NCBI GenBank assembly: GCA_937924555.1 | Contig: CALDSN010000200.1 | Coordinates: 1 to 12,770, forward strand | DNA from: an uncultured bacterium | GTDB lineage: Bacteria > Cloacimonadota > Cloacimonadia > Cloacimonadales > Cloacimonadaceae | DNA length: 12,770 nucleotides | Direction: 5' to 3' | Shown here: positions 7,001-12,770 of the stretch, piece by piece | Layout: each line of letters starts with the position of its first letter | Position numbering within the stretch: the stretch's first letter is position 1 | Notes under the pieces: generated by a model | Databases searched by the model: none | What the model was told of the DNA's origin: nothing | What the model saw: only the letters and a program-made list of their open reading frames with translations | Translations under genes and position numbers: made by a program

Positions 7001-10000
7001 CCAGAAGCTAACCACATCACTTGCGTTGACAGTGGTTTGAGGGCTAATCATCCAATCGTTGTTGGGAGGAGTGGTGGATGCGAAGCAAGCGGCAAACTTG
7101 GCACCGCTGTGAGGAGTTTGTTCCAACACAGGAGTGGTTGCACTGGGATTGAAGATGATGTAGGACATAGCTTCACCGGAATGCTCGAAAGTAATTCCCG
7201 AGAATCCATAGGTGGTGCTGAGGTCAACATCAACAAGTGTCCAAGGCTCAAAGGCGATTGAGAAATTGGTATATGATTCAAAATCATCCGTGAAACCGGA
7301 AGGACCAACACCAGGCTCGTTCCAGGTTAAGGAAACGTTGGAGAAGTTGGCTGCTTCGGTAGCTACAACACCGGATACGGGGTTGGCTATCTCGTTAACG
7401 GTAATATTACCCATGTTAACGTTTACGGTGCCAACAACAACCTGACCGGTGGCAGGTTGGTAACCTGCGGCATTGGCAGTGTAGTTGTATGTTTGGCTGG
7501 CATAAACGTTATTGATGGTGAAATCACCGGTGGCATTGGTGGTGGCGGTGTAAGGTTCGTAACCACTAAGGGCAACGGTAGCACCTTCAATACCGACGGT
7601 GGGGTTATCGCTACCAACAATCTTACCGGTAACGGTAACTTGCGGAAGCTGAGTAAGAGCGAAGTTTTGAGTAACAGTTTGGTCTTCGATAACTGTAACA
7701 TTGTGGGTAACTACGTTGTATCCGTGCTTGGTGACGCTAACTGTCTGAGGACCTTCAAAGATGTAGGGGAAGGTGTATACGCCATCTGCACCGGTGGTGT
7801 AGTTTAGCATGCTGTTGGCAACGGTTACACTTGCACCGGCAAGAGGAGTTCCGTTAACAGTTACAGTACCTGTAAGTGCACCCATACCTTCAGTGATGAA
7901 GAAGAGGGTGGTCTTGGGGAACACGCCGGATGCGGTTGCCACAGGAGGTGCGGCAGGATCGAAATCCGTGGTGTCGCTGAACACATTAAGGGTCCTGTTG
8001 GTTCCCACAGTCTGAGAAACAAATGTATCGGCAGAACTGTAATACTGGGTATCCATCGGACGTTCCACCATAATCACCATGTTACCACCGCCGTAGGGCA
8101 GAGGTGTTGTGAAGGGGATGTTGATGTTATTCGCTCCGGTGGGGAAGTTCACGGTACCATCGAACACGAGAGTAAGAGCTGTGGAGGGAACCCATCCACC
8201 GCTGAGGTCAGCAACCTGGGTTTCACCTGCCCAGATCTTCACAGGCATGTTCGGAAGGTTTGTGGAGAAGTTGTTATAGAACTGGATGCCGGTTAACAGA
8301 CCGCCAATATTAAGCTCACTGGAGAGATAGAGTCTCTCGAACAAGCTGTTCTTGTAGAACATGTCAACAGGCATTCTGGCAGTGGAGCCACCAGTACCGA
8401 TGGTAATGGCAACCACACCGGCTTCCTGCACTACTACAGGGAAGTTGGGGGATTGGTCATTCACGGCAATCTGGTCACCGGTAAGCACTACCTTGGCGTA
8501 AATGTAGGTAGCACCTGCAGCGGAAGGAGTCCAGGAAAGATTGAACTCGGCAGTTGCAAGAGGGGCAATAGCAGTTCCTGCCACAGAGGCAAGTTCCACG
8601 TTTCCTTCTTTATACAGCTTCACCTGGTAGGTGTTCTGGGCGGCAGAGCCATTGTTCTTAACCACTACTGTATAGGTAGAGGCAGTACCTGAGCTGGGGG
8701 TTGTGTTACCTGTGAGGCTAATCACACCCAGATCTGTGGTGACTGTTGTACCTGTATAGAAGAATGTGGTCTTGGGGAACAGTCCATTGGGGGTGTTGGG
8801 GGTAGGGGGTGCTGCAGGATCAAATGGGGTTGAGTCACTTGAAGCTCTGCGGGCACGGGCAGTACCGATAGTTTGAGCAAGGAACACGTCGCTGGAGCTA
8901 TAGTAATCAGTATCCAAGGGACGGTTCACCATCATTACCAAGTTGCCACCGGTATAGTTGAAGGGGGCGGTGAAGGGAATGGTAATGGTGTTAGCTCCGG
9001 TGGGGAAGTTCACGGTGCCATCGAAGACCTGAGTCAGCTGGGTGGAGGGAATCCATCCTGCGCTAAGGTCGGCATTGGTGGTTGTTCCCAACCATATCTT
9101 GACGGGCATATTAGGAAGATCGGTAACGAAGTTATTGTAGAAAGCAACACTGCTGAGGCTTCCTGAGGCGATACCGAGCTCATCCTGATAATACAGGGTT
9201 TCGAACAAGCTATTTTTGTAGAACATATCAACAGGAACCAAACCGGTTGCGCTGCCGTCACCAATGGTAACAGCGGATACACCGGCGGGTTGAATGGCAA
9301 TGTTCATTGCGGCAGTGTTGTCGTTGGCGGCAAACATATCACCGGTAATAACTGCTCTACCGGCGATAGTGGCGGCACCGGCTGCATCAGGAGTCCAGGC
9401 GATGGAATGAGTCTGGGTTGCTCCGGGGGCAAGGTTGCTACCAGCTTGAGAGGCTACTTCGGTGGTTCCATTTTTGATAAGCTTAACAGAGTATGAAGCT
9501 GCGTTAAGCAAGCCATTGTTTTTAACTGTGACTACATAGTTTGTGGCTGTTCCCTGAGTAGGGGTAGTTGAACCGGTAATGGTCAAAGCGGCCATGTCGA
9601 TATCAACATCCGGTACGGGGATAAATTCATAAACTGTACCTTCCGCAGGGAAAGTAGCGATTGCGGTATTCTCTGCAGTTGAAGATGCAGATGCAGGGGT
9701 ACCGGGAGTTACACTCAGATACCATCCGGCACCGCCGGGTATCATATTGATACCAATTGAAGCACTGGAGGTTTCAGGGGCACCGGTTGAGGGCCCATAA
9801 ACCATCTCGATTTTGCCGTTTTCGTGCAGACGAACCTGGAAGTTGAACTGGTTCTCTGCATTGTAGTTCCAAGCTGCATTTTCCCATTGTACGGTCATCA
9901 CACGGTTAGGTGCAGTACCGGACAGCAGGTAGGATGCGCTTCCTGCGGCAAGACTTAAATCGTCCCATAGAGGGGCAATTACAGGTCTAAGGGTAGTGGA

Positions 10001-10285
10001 AGCCAAGGCATTGGTGTAAGATGTGCTGGTTGATGCACCGGTGAGGTCTATCCAACCATTTGAGCACACTTTAATATCTGTGTAGGCAACGTCACCATAA
10101 TTGAAAGTAAATCCCAAGGGAAATGCTTCAGAAATGGCATCGTCATCAGACGCAGAAGCCAGGGCTGTACCTGTGATGGGTGTGTATGTGCCTGTAGTTG
10201 CATTGAATGAGTAGAACTCACCAATTGCAGCCCAAGACATACATACGATGAATATCATCACGAGGAGTAATGATAGTCGTTTCAT
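4055..10285 (-). CDS. Giant secreted multidomain beta-sandwich protein (choice-of-anchor-J repeats, C-terminal sorting domain)
   Basis: A 2076-residue exported protein, probably surface-bound, with no enzymatic motif that I can see. Residues 1-20 are a signal peptide (KRLSLLLVMIFIVCMSWA). The domain order is: an N-terminal beta domain (about 21-223, with a conserved SNGWIDL); CARDB-like domain (about 227-332); unassigned module with VDMFYKNSLFE (338-513); second CARDB (515-620) and second unassigned module (626-798); two carboxypeptidase-regulatory-like Ig domains (801-876 and 882-960); then choice-of-anchor-J/MAM-like domains at 999-1175, 1400-1578 and 1797-1973, separated by FN3-like (about 1217-1287 and 1640-1708) and carboxypeptidase-regulatory-like (about 1291-1370 and 1714-1790) domains. 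Residues 1990-2076 are a FlgD-like sorting domain beginning SNYPNPFNP. The ATG at 10285 is chosen because AAGGAG (10292-10297) lies 6-7 nt upstream and the signal peptide starts there; an ATG 30 nt further upstream is less likely. The architecture suggests adhesion or binding of polymers, which is inference. It is transcribed alone, with its own terminator. Confidence 0.92.
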   Translation of the reverse strand: MKRLSLLLVMIFIVCMSWAAIGEFYSFNATTGTYTPITGTALASASDDDAISEAFPLGFTFNYGDVAYTDIKVCSNGWIDLTGASTSTSYTNALASTTLRPVIAPLWDDLSLAAGSASYLLSGTAPNRVMTVQWENAAWNYNAENQFNFQVRLHENGKIEMVYGPSTGAPETSSASIGINMIPGGAGWYLSVTPGTPASASSTAENTAIATFPAEGTVYEFIPVPDVDIDMAALTITGSTTPTQGTATNYVVTVKNNGLLNAASYSVKLIKNGTTEVASQAGSNLAPGATQTHSIAWTPDAAGAATIAGRAVITGDMFAANDNTAAMNIAIQPAGVSAVTIGDGSATGLVPVDMFYKNSLFETLYYQDELGIASGSLSSVAFYNNFVTDLPNMPVKIWLGTTTNADLSAGWIPSTQLTQVFDGTVNFPTGANTITIPFTAPFNYTGGNLVMMVNRPLDTDYYSSSDVFLAQTIGTARARRASSDSTPFDPAAPPTPNTPNGLFPKTTFFYTGTTVTTDLGVISLTGNTTPSSGTASTYTVVVKNNGSAAQNTYQVKLYKEGNVELASVAGTAIAPLATAEFNLSWTPSAAGATYIYAKVVLTGDQIAVNDQSPNFPVVVQEAGVVAITIGTGGSTARMPVDMFYKNSLFERLYLSSELNIGGLLTGIQFYNNFSTNLPNMPVKIWAGETQVADLSGGWVPSTALTLVFDGTVNFPTGANNINIPFTTPLPYGGGNMVIMVERPMDTQYYSSADTFVSQTVGTNRTLNVFSDTTDFDPAAPPVATASGVFPKTTLFFITEGMGALTGTVTVNGTPLAGASVTVANSMLNYTTGADGVYTFPYIFEGPQTVSVTKHGYNVVTHNVTVIEDQTVTQNFALTQLPQVTVTGKIVGSDNPTVGIEGATVALSGYEPYTATTNATGDFTINNVYASQTYNYTANAAGYQPATGQVVVGTVNVNMGNITVNEIANPVSGVVATEAANFSNVSLTWNEPGVGPSGFTDDFESYTNFSIAFEPWTLVDVDLSTTYGFSGITFEHSGEAMSYIIFNPSATTPVLEQTPHSGAKFAACFASTTPPNNDWMISPQTTVNASDVVSFWARSYVADYGLERFKVGVSTTGTAPADFTIISGANYISAPVEWTQYTYNLAAYAGQQVRIGVQCLSNDAFIFFLDDFFVGTPANMPSYPEVAVNQSATVARTADAPKYVGPTASERQDAANDRTRLGYRVWRLLAADQANEAAWTSLTPATITPTNYVDNAWQPLPSGVYKYAVKAVYTNNVYSVPAFSNEIHKGMMGTLTGTITEFGTGLPIAGVTVTAGTYTGTTNASGVYSFGVYAGTYNVTAVKAGYQPASQAGVVMVGLQVTTQNFVMTELTLPPSGVLATQAGNNVNITWSAPGSGSVGFEDDFESYTDFSIDFDPWTNVDVDLSTTYGFSGITFPNSGVAMAYIIFNPSATTPALEQTPHSGAKFAACFASTTPPNNDWLISPQTTVMAGDAVSFWARSYVADYGLERFKVGVSTTGTAPADFTIISGASYISAPVDWTEYSYSLASYAGQQVYVGIQCLSNDAFIFFVDDFAIGAPATREGFIASENKPEDIARVDVQTQNIGNIQVNAEKRYNPSNTVVSIQPSIDLRSLVTTDNTRALLGYKVWRMIAGQETNEPAWTSLTTNPVSATAYQDTGWGALPDGTYKWAVKAVYTGGALSTPALSNPVTKMTQVGTIAGIVRNQQNQVVSGATVATGTYTATTNAQGAYSMVVPVGTHTVVASHPNYSSATQSGVVVLLGQTTTANFILAPTANLLVDGFEEYADFTLTFAPWTLVDVDLSTTYGFSGITFQNSGSAMAYIVFNPSATTPALEQTPHGGSKFAASFASTTPPNNDWLITPRFMNGASQIKFWARSYVADYGLERFKVGVSTTGTAPADFTIISGANYVSAPVEWTEYSYNLNTGTSPVYIGIQCLSNDAFIFFVDDVTVIGSGSANEDITVPVVATELKSNYPNPFNPETNIAFSMKEAANVSIEVYNVKGQLVRTLLNDVKEAGSHTVVWNGKDNSGRNVSSGVYYYKMNTGKYSSTKKMIMMK
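4367..4897 (-). repeat. Choice-of-anchor-J module, copy 3
   Basis: Encodes residues 1797-1973 of the giant protein, about 397 residues after copy 2 and directly before the sorting domain. It keeps APWTLVDVDLSTTYGFSG, FASTTPPNNDW and SNDAFIFFVDD, but it opens with DGFEEY and is more diverged in DNA than copies 1 and 2. Confidence 0.88.
5552..6088 (-). repeat. Choice-of-anchor-J module, copy 2
   Basis: Encodes residues 1400-1578 of the giant protein. Landmarks are DDFESY, DPWTNVDVDLSTTYGFSG, FASTTPPNNDW and SNDAFIFFVDD. It lies about 402 residues after copy 1 and is its closest relative at the DNA level (5850-5893 is identical to 7056-7099). Confidence 0.88.
6761..7291 (-). repeat. Choice-of-anchor-J module, copy 1
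   Basis: Encodes residues 999-1175 of the giant protein. Landmarks are DDFESY, EPWTLVDVDLSTTYGFSG, FASTTPPNNDW, SFWARSYVADYGLERFKVG and SNDAFIFFLDD. Its DNA shares an exact 44-bp block (7056-7099) with copy 2. Confidence 0.88.
7892..8410 (-). repeat. Unassigned module, copy 2 (residues 626-798 of the giant protein)
   Basis: Second copy of a roughly 175-residue unit with the landmarks VDMFYKNSLFE, FYNNF, LPNMPVKIW, FDGTVNFPTGAN, YYSS and FPKTT. It alternates with CARDB-like domains. Stretches of DNA are also shared with copy 1, for example around 8127-8155 against 8987-9015. Confidence 0.8.
8747..9274 (-). repeat. Unassigned module, copy 1 (residues 338-513 of the giant protein)
   Basis: First copy of the unit containing VDMFYKNSLFE, FYNNF, LPNMPVKIW, FDGTVNFPTGAN, YYSSSD and FPKTT. 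It follows a CARDB-like domain, as copy 2 does, so the duplicated unit is CARDB plus module, about 288 residues. I do not recognise its family. Confidence 0.8.
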
Positions 10286-10806
10286 ACTTGTCTCCTTTGA
10301 CTTAGTTAAGTACATTACTTGTTTCCTAACATTATCTCACCTAATAACAGGCAATTAGCACGCTCAATCGTCGGTTCTGTCGGCTATCAATTGAGCTTGT
10401 TTCACAGCCTTATTGGTGATTATCCATACTTCACGCTATATAATTGAGTACAATAATCCCACTCATATTGCACTTCACGACACGTCCATATTCTGTCAAG
10501 CAAGAAATTTTCCATTTATCGACATACCTGCTCCTTCACCACAAAGTGGATAGAGATGATATATGCCGTCTGTTGATACGGTTACTTGTTTCAATCGAGC
10601 TATCTGCATGCATGGCAAGGGAGGGTGAAGCCCATCACCTATACTATCAATTTGGACACCTTGAGAGCATCAAGTATTTATATCCTGTTGATAACTTACA
10701 TCAACTACGGCAATTGAACATCTCTGAGTGTCAGGAAAACACTTGACAGCATCTACCTCATTTTGAGCTTGGCTATACTACAAGATTTCATCTGAATGAT
10801 CCCTTC
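10286..10806. other. Divergent intergenic region between the giant protein and the histidine kinase
   Basis: No gene is convincing in this 521-bp gap, which must hold the promoters of both flanking genes. A 7-bp inverted repeat GCTCAAT/ATTGAGC (10362-10368 and 10390-10396) could be an operator or chance. TATACT at 10774-10779 is a possible -10 box for the kinase but has no good -35 at normal spacing. A TTG-initiated 100-codon frame at 10444-10746 (+), in the same frame as the kinase, ends with TGA 60 nt before it; it has no ribosome site and no family likeness. Confidence 0.5.
10292..10297 (-). promoter_or_regulatory. Ribosome binding site fixing the start of the giant protein
   Basis: AAGGAG on the - strand lies 6 nt before the ATG at 10285. 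It selects this start over the in-frame ATG at 10315, which would put ten polar residues in front of the signal peptide. Confidence 0.85.
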
Positions 10807-11595
10807 ATGTTGAAATCCATAACTTTGCATAAACCAAAAAAGGCGGTGGTTACCATTATAGACCGGATAGAAGAACTTGAACGGAAGAATAATGAACTGA
10901 GCTTACAGCTTGAACAAGCTAACAAAGAGATGGAAGCCTTTGCGTATTCTGTTTCCCACGATCTGCGTTCTCCCTTGCGGGGGATAGATGGGTGGAGCCA
11001 AGCGCTTTCCGAGGATTTCGAGGACAGCTTGGAAGAGAAAGCGAAGATATACCTAAGCCGTATCCGTTATGAAACAATGCGTATGCACGAACTTATCGAA
11101 GCTCTGCTGAAGCTTTCTCGCCTAAGTCGCAGAGTTTTGGAAAGAGAGAGGATAGATATCTCTTCCATGGCAGAATTTGTGGTGGAGAGATTACGGGAAC
11201 ACAATCCTCAACGCAGGGTAATCGTGGTTATAGAGCCCGGTTTAACTGTATTCGCGGATAGATTCTTGATGGATATAGCGCTGAGCAACCTCATTGGAAA
11301 CGCATGGAAGTTCACGGAAAAAAAAGAGCTTGCCCAAATTGAGATTGGCAGTACTTTTTATGATAACGAAAGAGTCTTTTATATTCGCGACAATGGGGCA
11401 GGGTTCAACCTTGCTTATGCCAAAAAACTCTTTGGTGCGTTTCAGCGGATGCACAAGCCGAATGAATATCCGGGAATCGGGATTGGCTTGGCGATGGTGC
11501 AACGCATAATATTGCGTCATGGTGGCAATGTGTGGGTGGAGACAGAGGTGGATAAGGGTGCAACCTTCTATTGGGTGATAAGGAGTAATGTGTGA
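10807..11595 (+). CDS. Sensor-less histidine kinase (bacteriophytochrome-type HisKA/HATPase_c)
   Basis: A 262-residue cytoplasmic histidine kinase consisting of little more than the transmitter. Residues 17-45 form a short coiled coil (IIDRIEELERKNNELS) like the linker that follows PAS domains. The H-box is AYSVSHDLRSPLRGI with the phospho-acceptor at His51. The ATPase domain has the N-box LSNLIGNAWKF (Asn161, Asn165), the G1 box DNGAGF (195-200), the G2 box GIGIGLA (223-229) and an RHGG...GATFYW ending, typical of the kinases found next to phytochromes and Rcp1 regulators. There are no membrane segments and no sensory domain, so its signal probably comes from a partner. It overlaps the response-regulator gene by one base and should phosphorylate that product. 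The start is uncertain: ATG 10807 lacks a Shine-Dalgarno sequence, and the frame is open back to a TGA at 10744-10746, where the peptide could pass for the end of a PAS domain. Confidence 0.88.
   Translation: MLKSITLHKPKKAVVTIIDRIEELERKNNELSLQLEQANKEMEAFAYSVSHDLRSPLRGIDGWSQALSEDFEDSLEEKAKIYLSRIRYETMRMHELIEALLKLSRLSRRVLERERIDISSMAEFVVERLREHNPQRRVIVVIEPGLTVFADRFLMDIALSNLIGNAWKFTEKKELAQIEIGSTFYDNERVFYIRDNGAGFNLAYAKKLFGAFQRMHKPNEYPGIGIGLAMVQRIILRHGGNVWVETEVDKGATFYWVIRSNV
11581..11585 (+). promoter_or_regulatory. Ribosome binding site of the response regulator, inside the kinase gene
   Basis: AGGAG lies 9 nt before ATG 11595 and 6 nt before GTG 11592. Both starts are therefore possible; ATG is preferred because it is the commoner codon and gives the usual MNKKKILLVEDNP beginning. 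Its position within the last codons of the kinase gene supports translational coupling. Confidence 0.65.
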
Positions 11596-12029
11596 TGAAC
11601 AAGAAGAAGATCCTGCTGGTGGAAGATAACCCCAGCGACATCGAGCTTACAACCAGAGCTCTGGAGAAGAGCAAGATTTCTAATAGCTTGGTGGTTAAAG
11701 AAGATGGTGCCGAAGCGTTAAAATACCTGTTTGAAGAATGCGGTAAAGCAGATTATGACGATTATCCCGCATTGATATTGTTGGATCTTAAACTTCCTGT
11801 GGTGGACGGCATGGAAGTTCTGAAGCAAGTTAAAGCCGATGACCGCACCAAGAGAATCCCTGTCGTGGTGCTTACCACCTCCTCCGAAGAGGATGATATC
11901 GACAATAGCTACGATCTGGGTGCCAATGCCTACATCCGCAAGCCTGTGGATAACGACAGATTCATAGTAGCGATTAACTACCTCGGCTTATTCTGGCTGC
12001 TGGTGAACGAACCAAGCTACAGGTATTGA
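11595..12029 (+). CDS. Rcp1-like single-domain response regulator
   Basis: A 144-residue stand-alone receiver domain with no output domain. The acidic pocket is Glu10-Asp11 (ILLVEDNP), the phospho-acceptor Asp64 (ILLDLKLP), with the conserved Thr94 (VVLTTSS), Tyr113 and Lys116 (AYIRKP); spacings match CheY. The C-terminal helix GLFWLLVNEPSY is the hallmark of the Rcp1 group, the phospho-acceptors of cyanobacterial phytochrome Cph1, which are also common beside similar kinases in non-photosynthetic bacteria. The TGA of the kinase shares its last base with this ATG (TGATG), so the pair forms an operon. As a single-domain regulator it is likely to act by protein contact or phosphorelay and not by DNA binding; the target is unknown. 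A GTG start 3 nt upstream (11592) would add one Met. Confidence 0.92.
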   Translation: MNKKKILLVEDNPSDIELTTRALEKSKISNSLVVKEDGAEALKYLFEECGKADYDDYPALILLDLKLPVVDGMEVLKQVKADDRTKRIPVVVLTTSSEEDDIDNSYDLGANAYIRKPVDNDRFIVAINYLGLFWLLVNEPSYRY

Positions 12030-12059
12030 TAACAGCGCATTAAGTAAACAGGTACTTTT

Positions 12060-12089
12060 AAGGGTGCAAGCATAAGCCTGCACCCTTTT
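12060..12089. terminator. Hairpin terminator between the response regulator and SPFH genes
   Basis: A perfect 9-bp stem AAGGGTGCA (12060-12068) with TGCACCCTT (12079-12087) and a 10-nt loop is followed on the + strand by two more T. On the - strand it is followed by TTAAAAG. The genes on either side converge on it (stops at 12029 and 12109), so it may terminate both; the + direction looks stronger. Confidence 0.75.
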
Positions 12090-12108
12090 CGTATATAGCG
12101 GAGTAATT

Positions 12109-12770
12109 CTATTGCTTAAAGATGTTCGCCAGAGTTTTCACACTACCCAATAAAGCAGAGGATTCGTAAGGAATAACCACTGTCTTATCGCCTTGCTTAA
12201 CAATCTCGGAGAATGCAGCAACATACTTTAATGCTACCTGATACTGCGCAGGATCGGTGCTGGTGCCCTTTACTGCCTCGGCAATCATGTCTATCGACCT
12301 GCGTTCGGCATCGGCAACCAGAAGCTTGGATTGCGCTTCACCCTCGGCACGGGCAATGCGGGCTTGCTTTTCACCTTCGGCAACGCGGATTTGATATTCG
12401 CGCTCACCATCGGCTTGCAATATCTTGGCACGCTTATCGCGCTCGGCACGCATTTCCTTTTCCATAGCGGTTTTAATCTCTTCGGGAGGCAGGATGTCCT
12501 GCAGTTCCACACGGTTCACCTTCACGCCCCATTTATCCGTGGCATCGTCCAGGATGTCCCGCAGTTTACTGTTAATCGTATCGCGGGAGATGAGGGTCTT
12601 ATCCAGTTGCAGTTCACCAATCAGGTTACGCAAAGAGGTTTGGGTAAGCTTTTCGATAGCTTCCGGAAGGTTGCCAATCTCATAAACTGCTTTGTAGGGA
12701 TCGGTTATCTGGAAATACAGCATGGCATTGATGTTGATGGATACATTATCACTGGTGATCACATTCTGAC
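12109..12770 (-). CDS. SPFH/band-7 (stomatin-like, QmcA-type) membrane protein, 5' end missing
   Basis: The frame is open to the window edge, so the N-terminal membrane anchor and the first part of the SPFH domain are missing; about 219 residues are visible. The visible part begins QNVITSDNVSINI and holds the rest of the SPFH domain, with the family motifs DPYKAVYEI, QTSLRNLIGELQLD and WGVKVNRVELQDILPPEEI. A charged coiled coil follows, with repeats of the type AEGEKQARIARAEGEAQ, and then a C-terminal segment KTVVIPYESS that is typical of paraslipin/QmcA proteins. Such proteins form large membrane rings or scaffolds linked to membrane microdomains and protease control. The GTG at 12762 could pass for a start but falls inside the conserved domain, so it is not one. 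The stop is TAA at 12109-12111. No NfeD gene, a frequent partner, is visible downstream. Confidence 0.92.
   Translation of the reverse strand, partial: QNVITSDNVSININAMLYFQITDPYKAVYEIGNLPEAIEKLTQTSLRNLIGELQLDKTLISRDTINSKLRDILDDATDKWGVKVNRVELQDILPPEEIKTAMEKEMRAERDKRAKILQADGEREYQIRVAEGEKQARIARAEGEAQSKLLVADAERRSIDMIAEAVKGTSTDPAQYQVALKYVAAFSEIVKQGDKTVVIPYESSALLGSVKTLANIFKQ

Noticed and set aside
4367..9274. Repeated DNA blocks as a CRISPR or tandem-repeat array
   Set aside because: The repeats are hundreds of bases long, in frame, and encode protein domains; there are no short regular repeats with unique spacers.
10286..10315. Upstream in-frame ATG at 10315 as the start of the giant protein
   Set aside because: It lacks a good ribosome site and would place ten polar residues before the signal peptide; the ATG at 10285 has AAGGAG at ideal spacing.
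10444..10746. 100-codon TTG-initiated frame as a gene
   Set aside because: No ribosome site, unusual composition, no recognisable family motif, and it sits in a divergent promoter gap; kept only as part of the question about the kinase start.
10743..10779. Perfect TTGACA (10743-10748) with TATACT (10774-10779) as a kinase promoter
   Set aside because: The spacing is 25 bp, well outside the 16-18 bp range, so the two boxes cannot act together as a normal promoter.
12760..12762. GTG as the start of the SPFH protein
   Set aside because: It lies within a conserved part of the SPFH domain and the frame continues upstream to the window edge; the gene is truncated.

Overview
The window looks like a metagenomic contig from a member of the FCB group of bacteria, most likely Candidatus Cloacimonadota or a close relative. 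This rests on family resemblance only: two secreted multidomain proteins end in the same C-terminal Ig-like sorting domain (NYPNPFNP ... SSGVY ... K-rich end), one of them carries several choice-of-anchor-J modules, and one promoter fits the Bacteroidetes-type consensus. No rRNA, tRNA, mobile element or CRISPR array was seen. The first 49 bases are not biological: they are an Illumina P7 indexed adapter left on the contig end.

Layout. After the adapter, positions 50-453 (+) hold the C-terminal end of a probable secreted protein. It converges on a perfect 13-bp hairpin terminator (456-484) with an M6-family secreted metallopeptidase at 509-3205 (-). The peptidase gene overlaps by 4 nt (ATGA) the end of a small HesB/IscA-like gene at 3202-3534 (-), so the two form a translationally coupled pair. 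Positions 3535-4054 are non-coding. They hold a Bacteroidetes-type promoter directly against the hesB-like start, a long imperfect hairpin of unknown role (3777-3831), and the terminator of the next gene (3987-4017). A giant secreted protein of 2076 residues fills 4055-10285 (-), built from repeated beta-sandwich modules. Positions 10286-10806 are a divergent, apparently non-coding gap. On the + strand follow a sensor-less histidine kinase (10807-11595) and an Rcp1-like single-domain response regulator (11595-12029). A terminator hairpin (12060-12089) separates them from a convergent SPFH/band-7 membrane protein whose start lies beyond the window (12109-12770, -).

Function. The theme is the cell surface: an exported protease, an adhesin-like giant protein and a fragment of another exported protein, next to a two-component pair of the bacteriophytochrome/Rcp1 type and a membrane-scaffold protein. 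I see no convincing unknown multi-gene system. The points most worth a second look are the coupling of an Fe-S-carrier-like gene to a secreted metalloprotease and the possible leaderless promoter in front of it, the recently duplicated ~400-residue super-repeat in the giant protein and its unassigned paired module, the long hairpin at 3777-3831, and the poorly defined start of the kinase.
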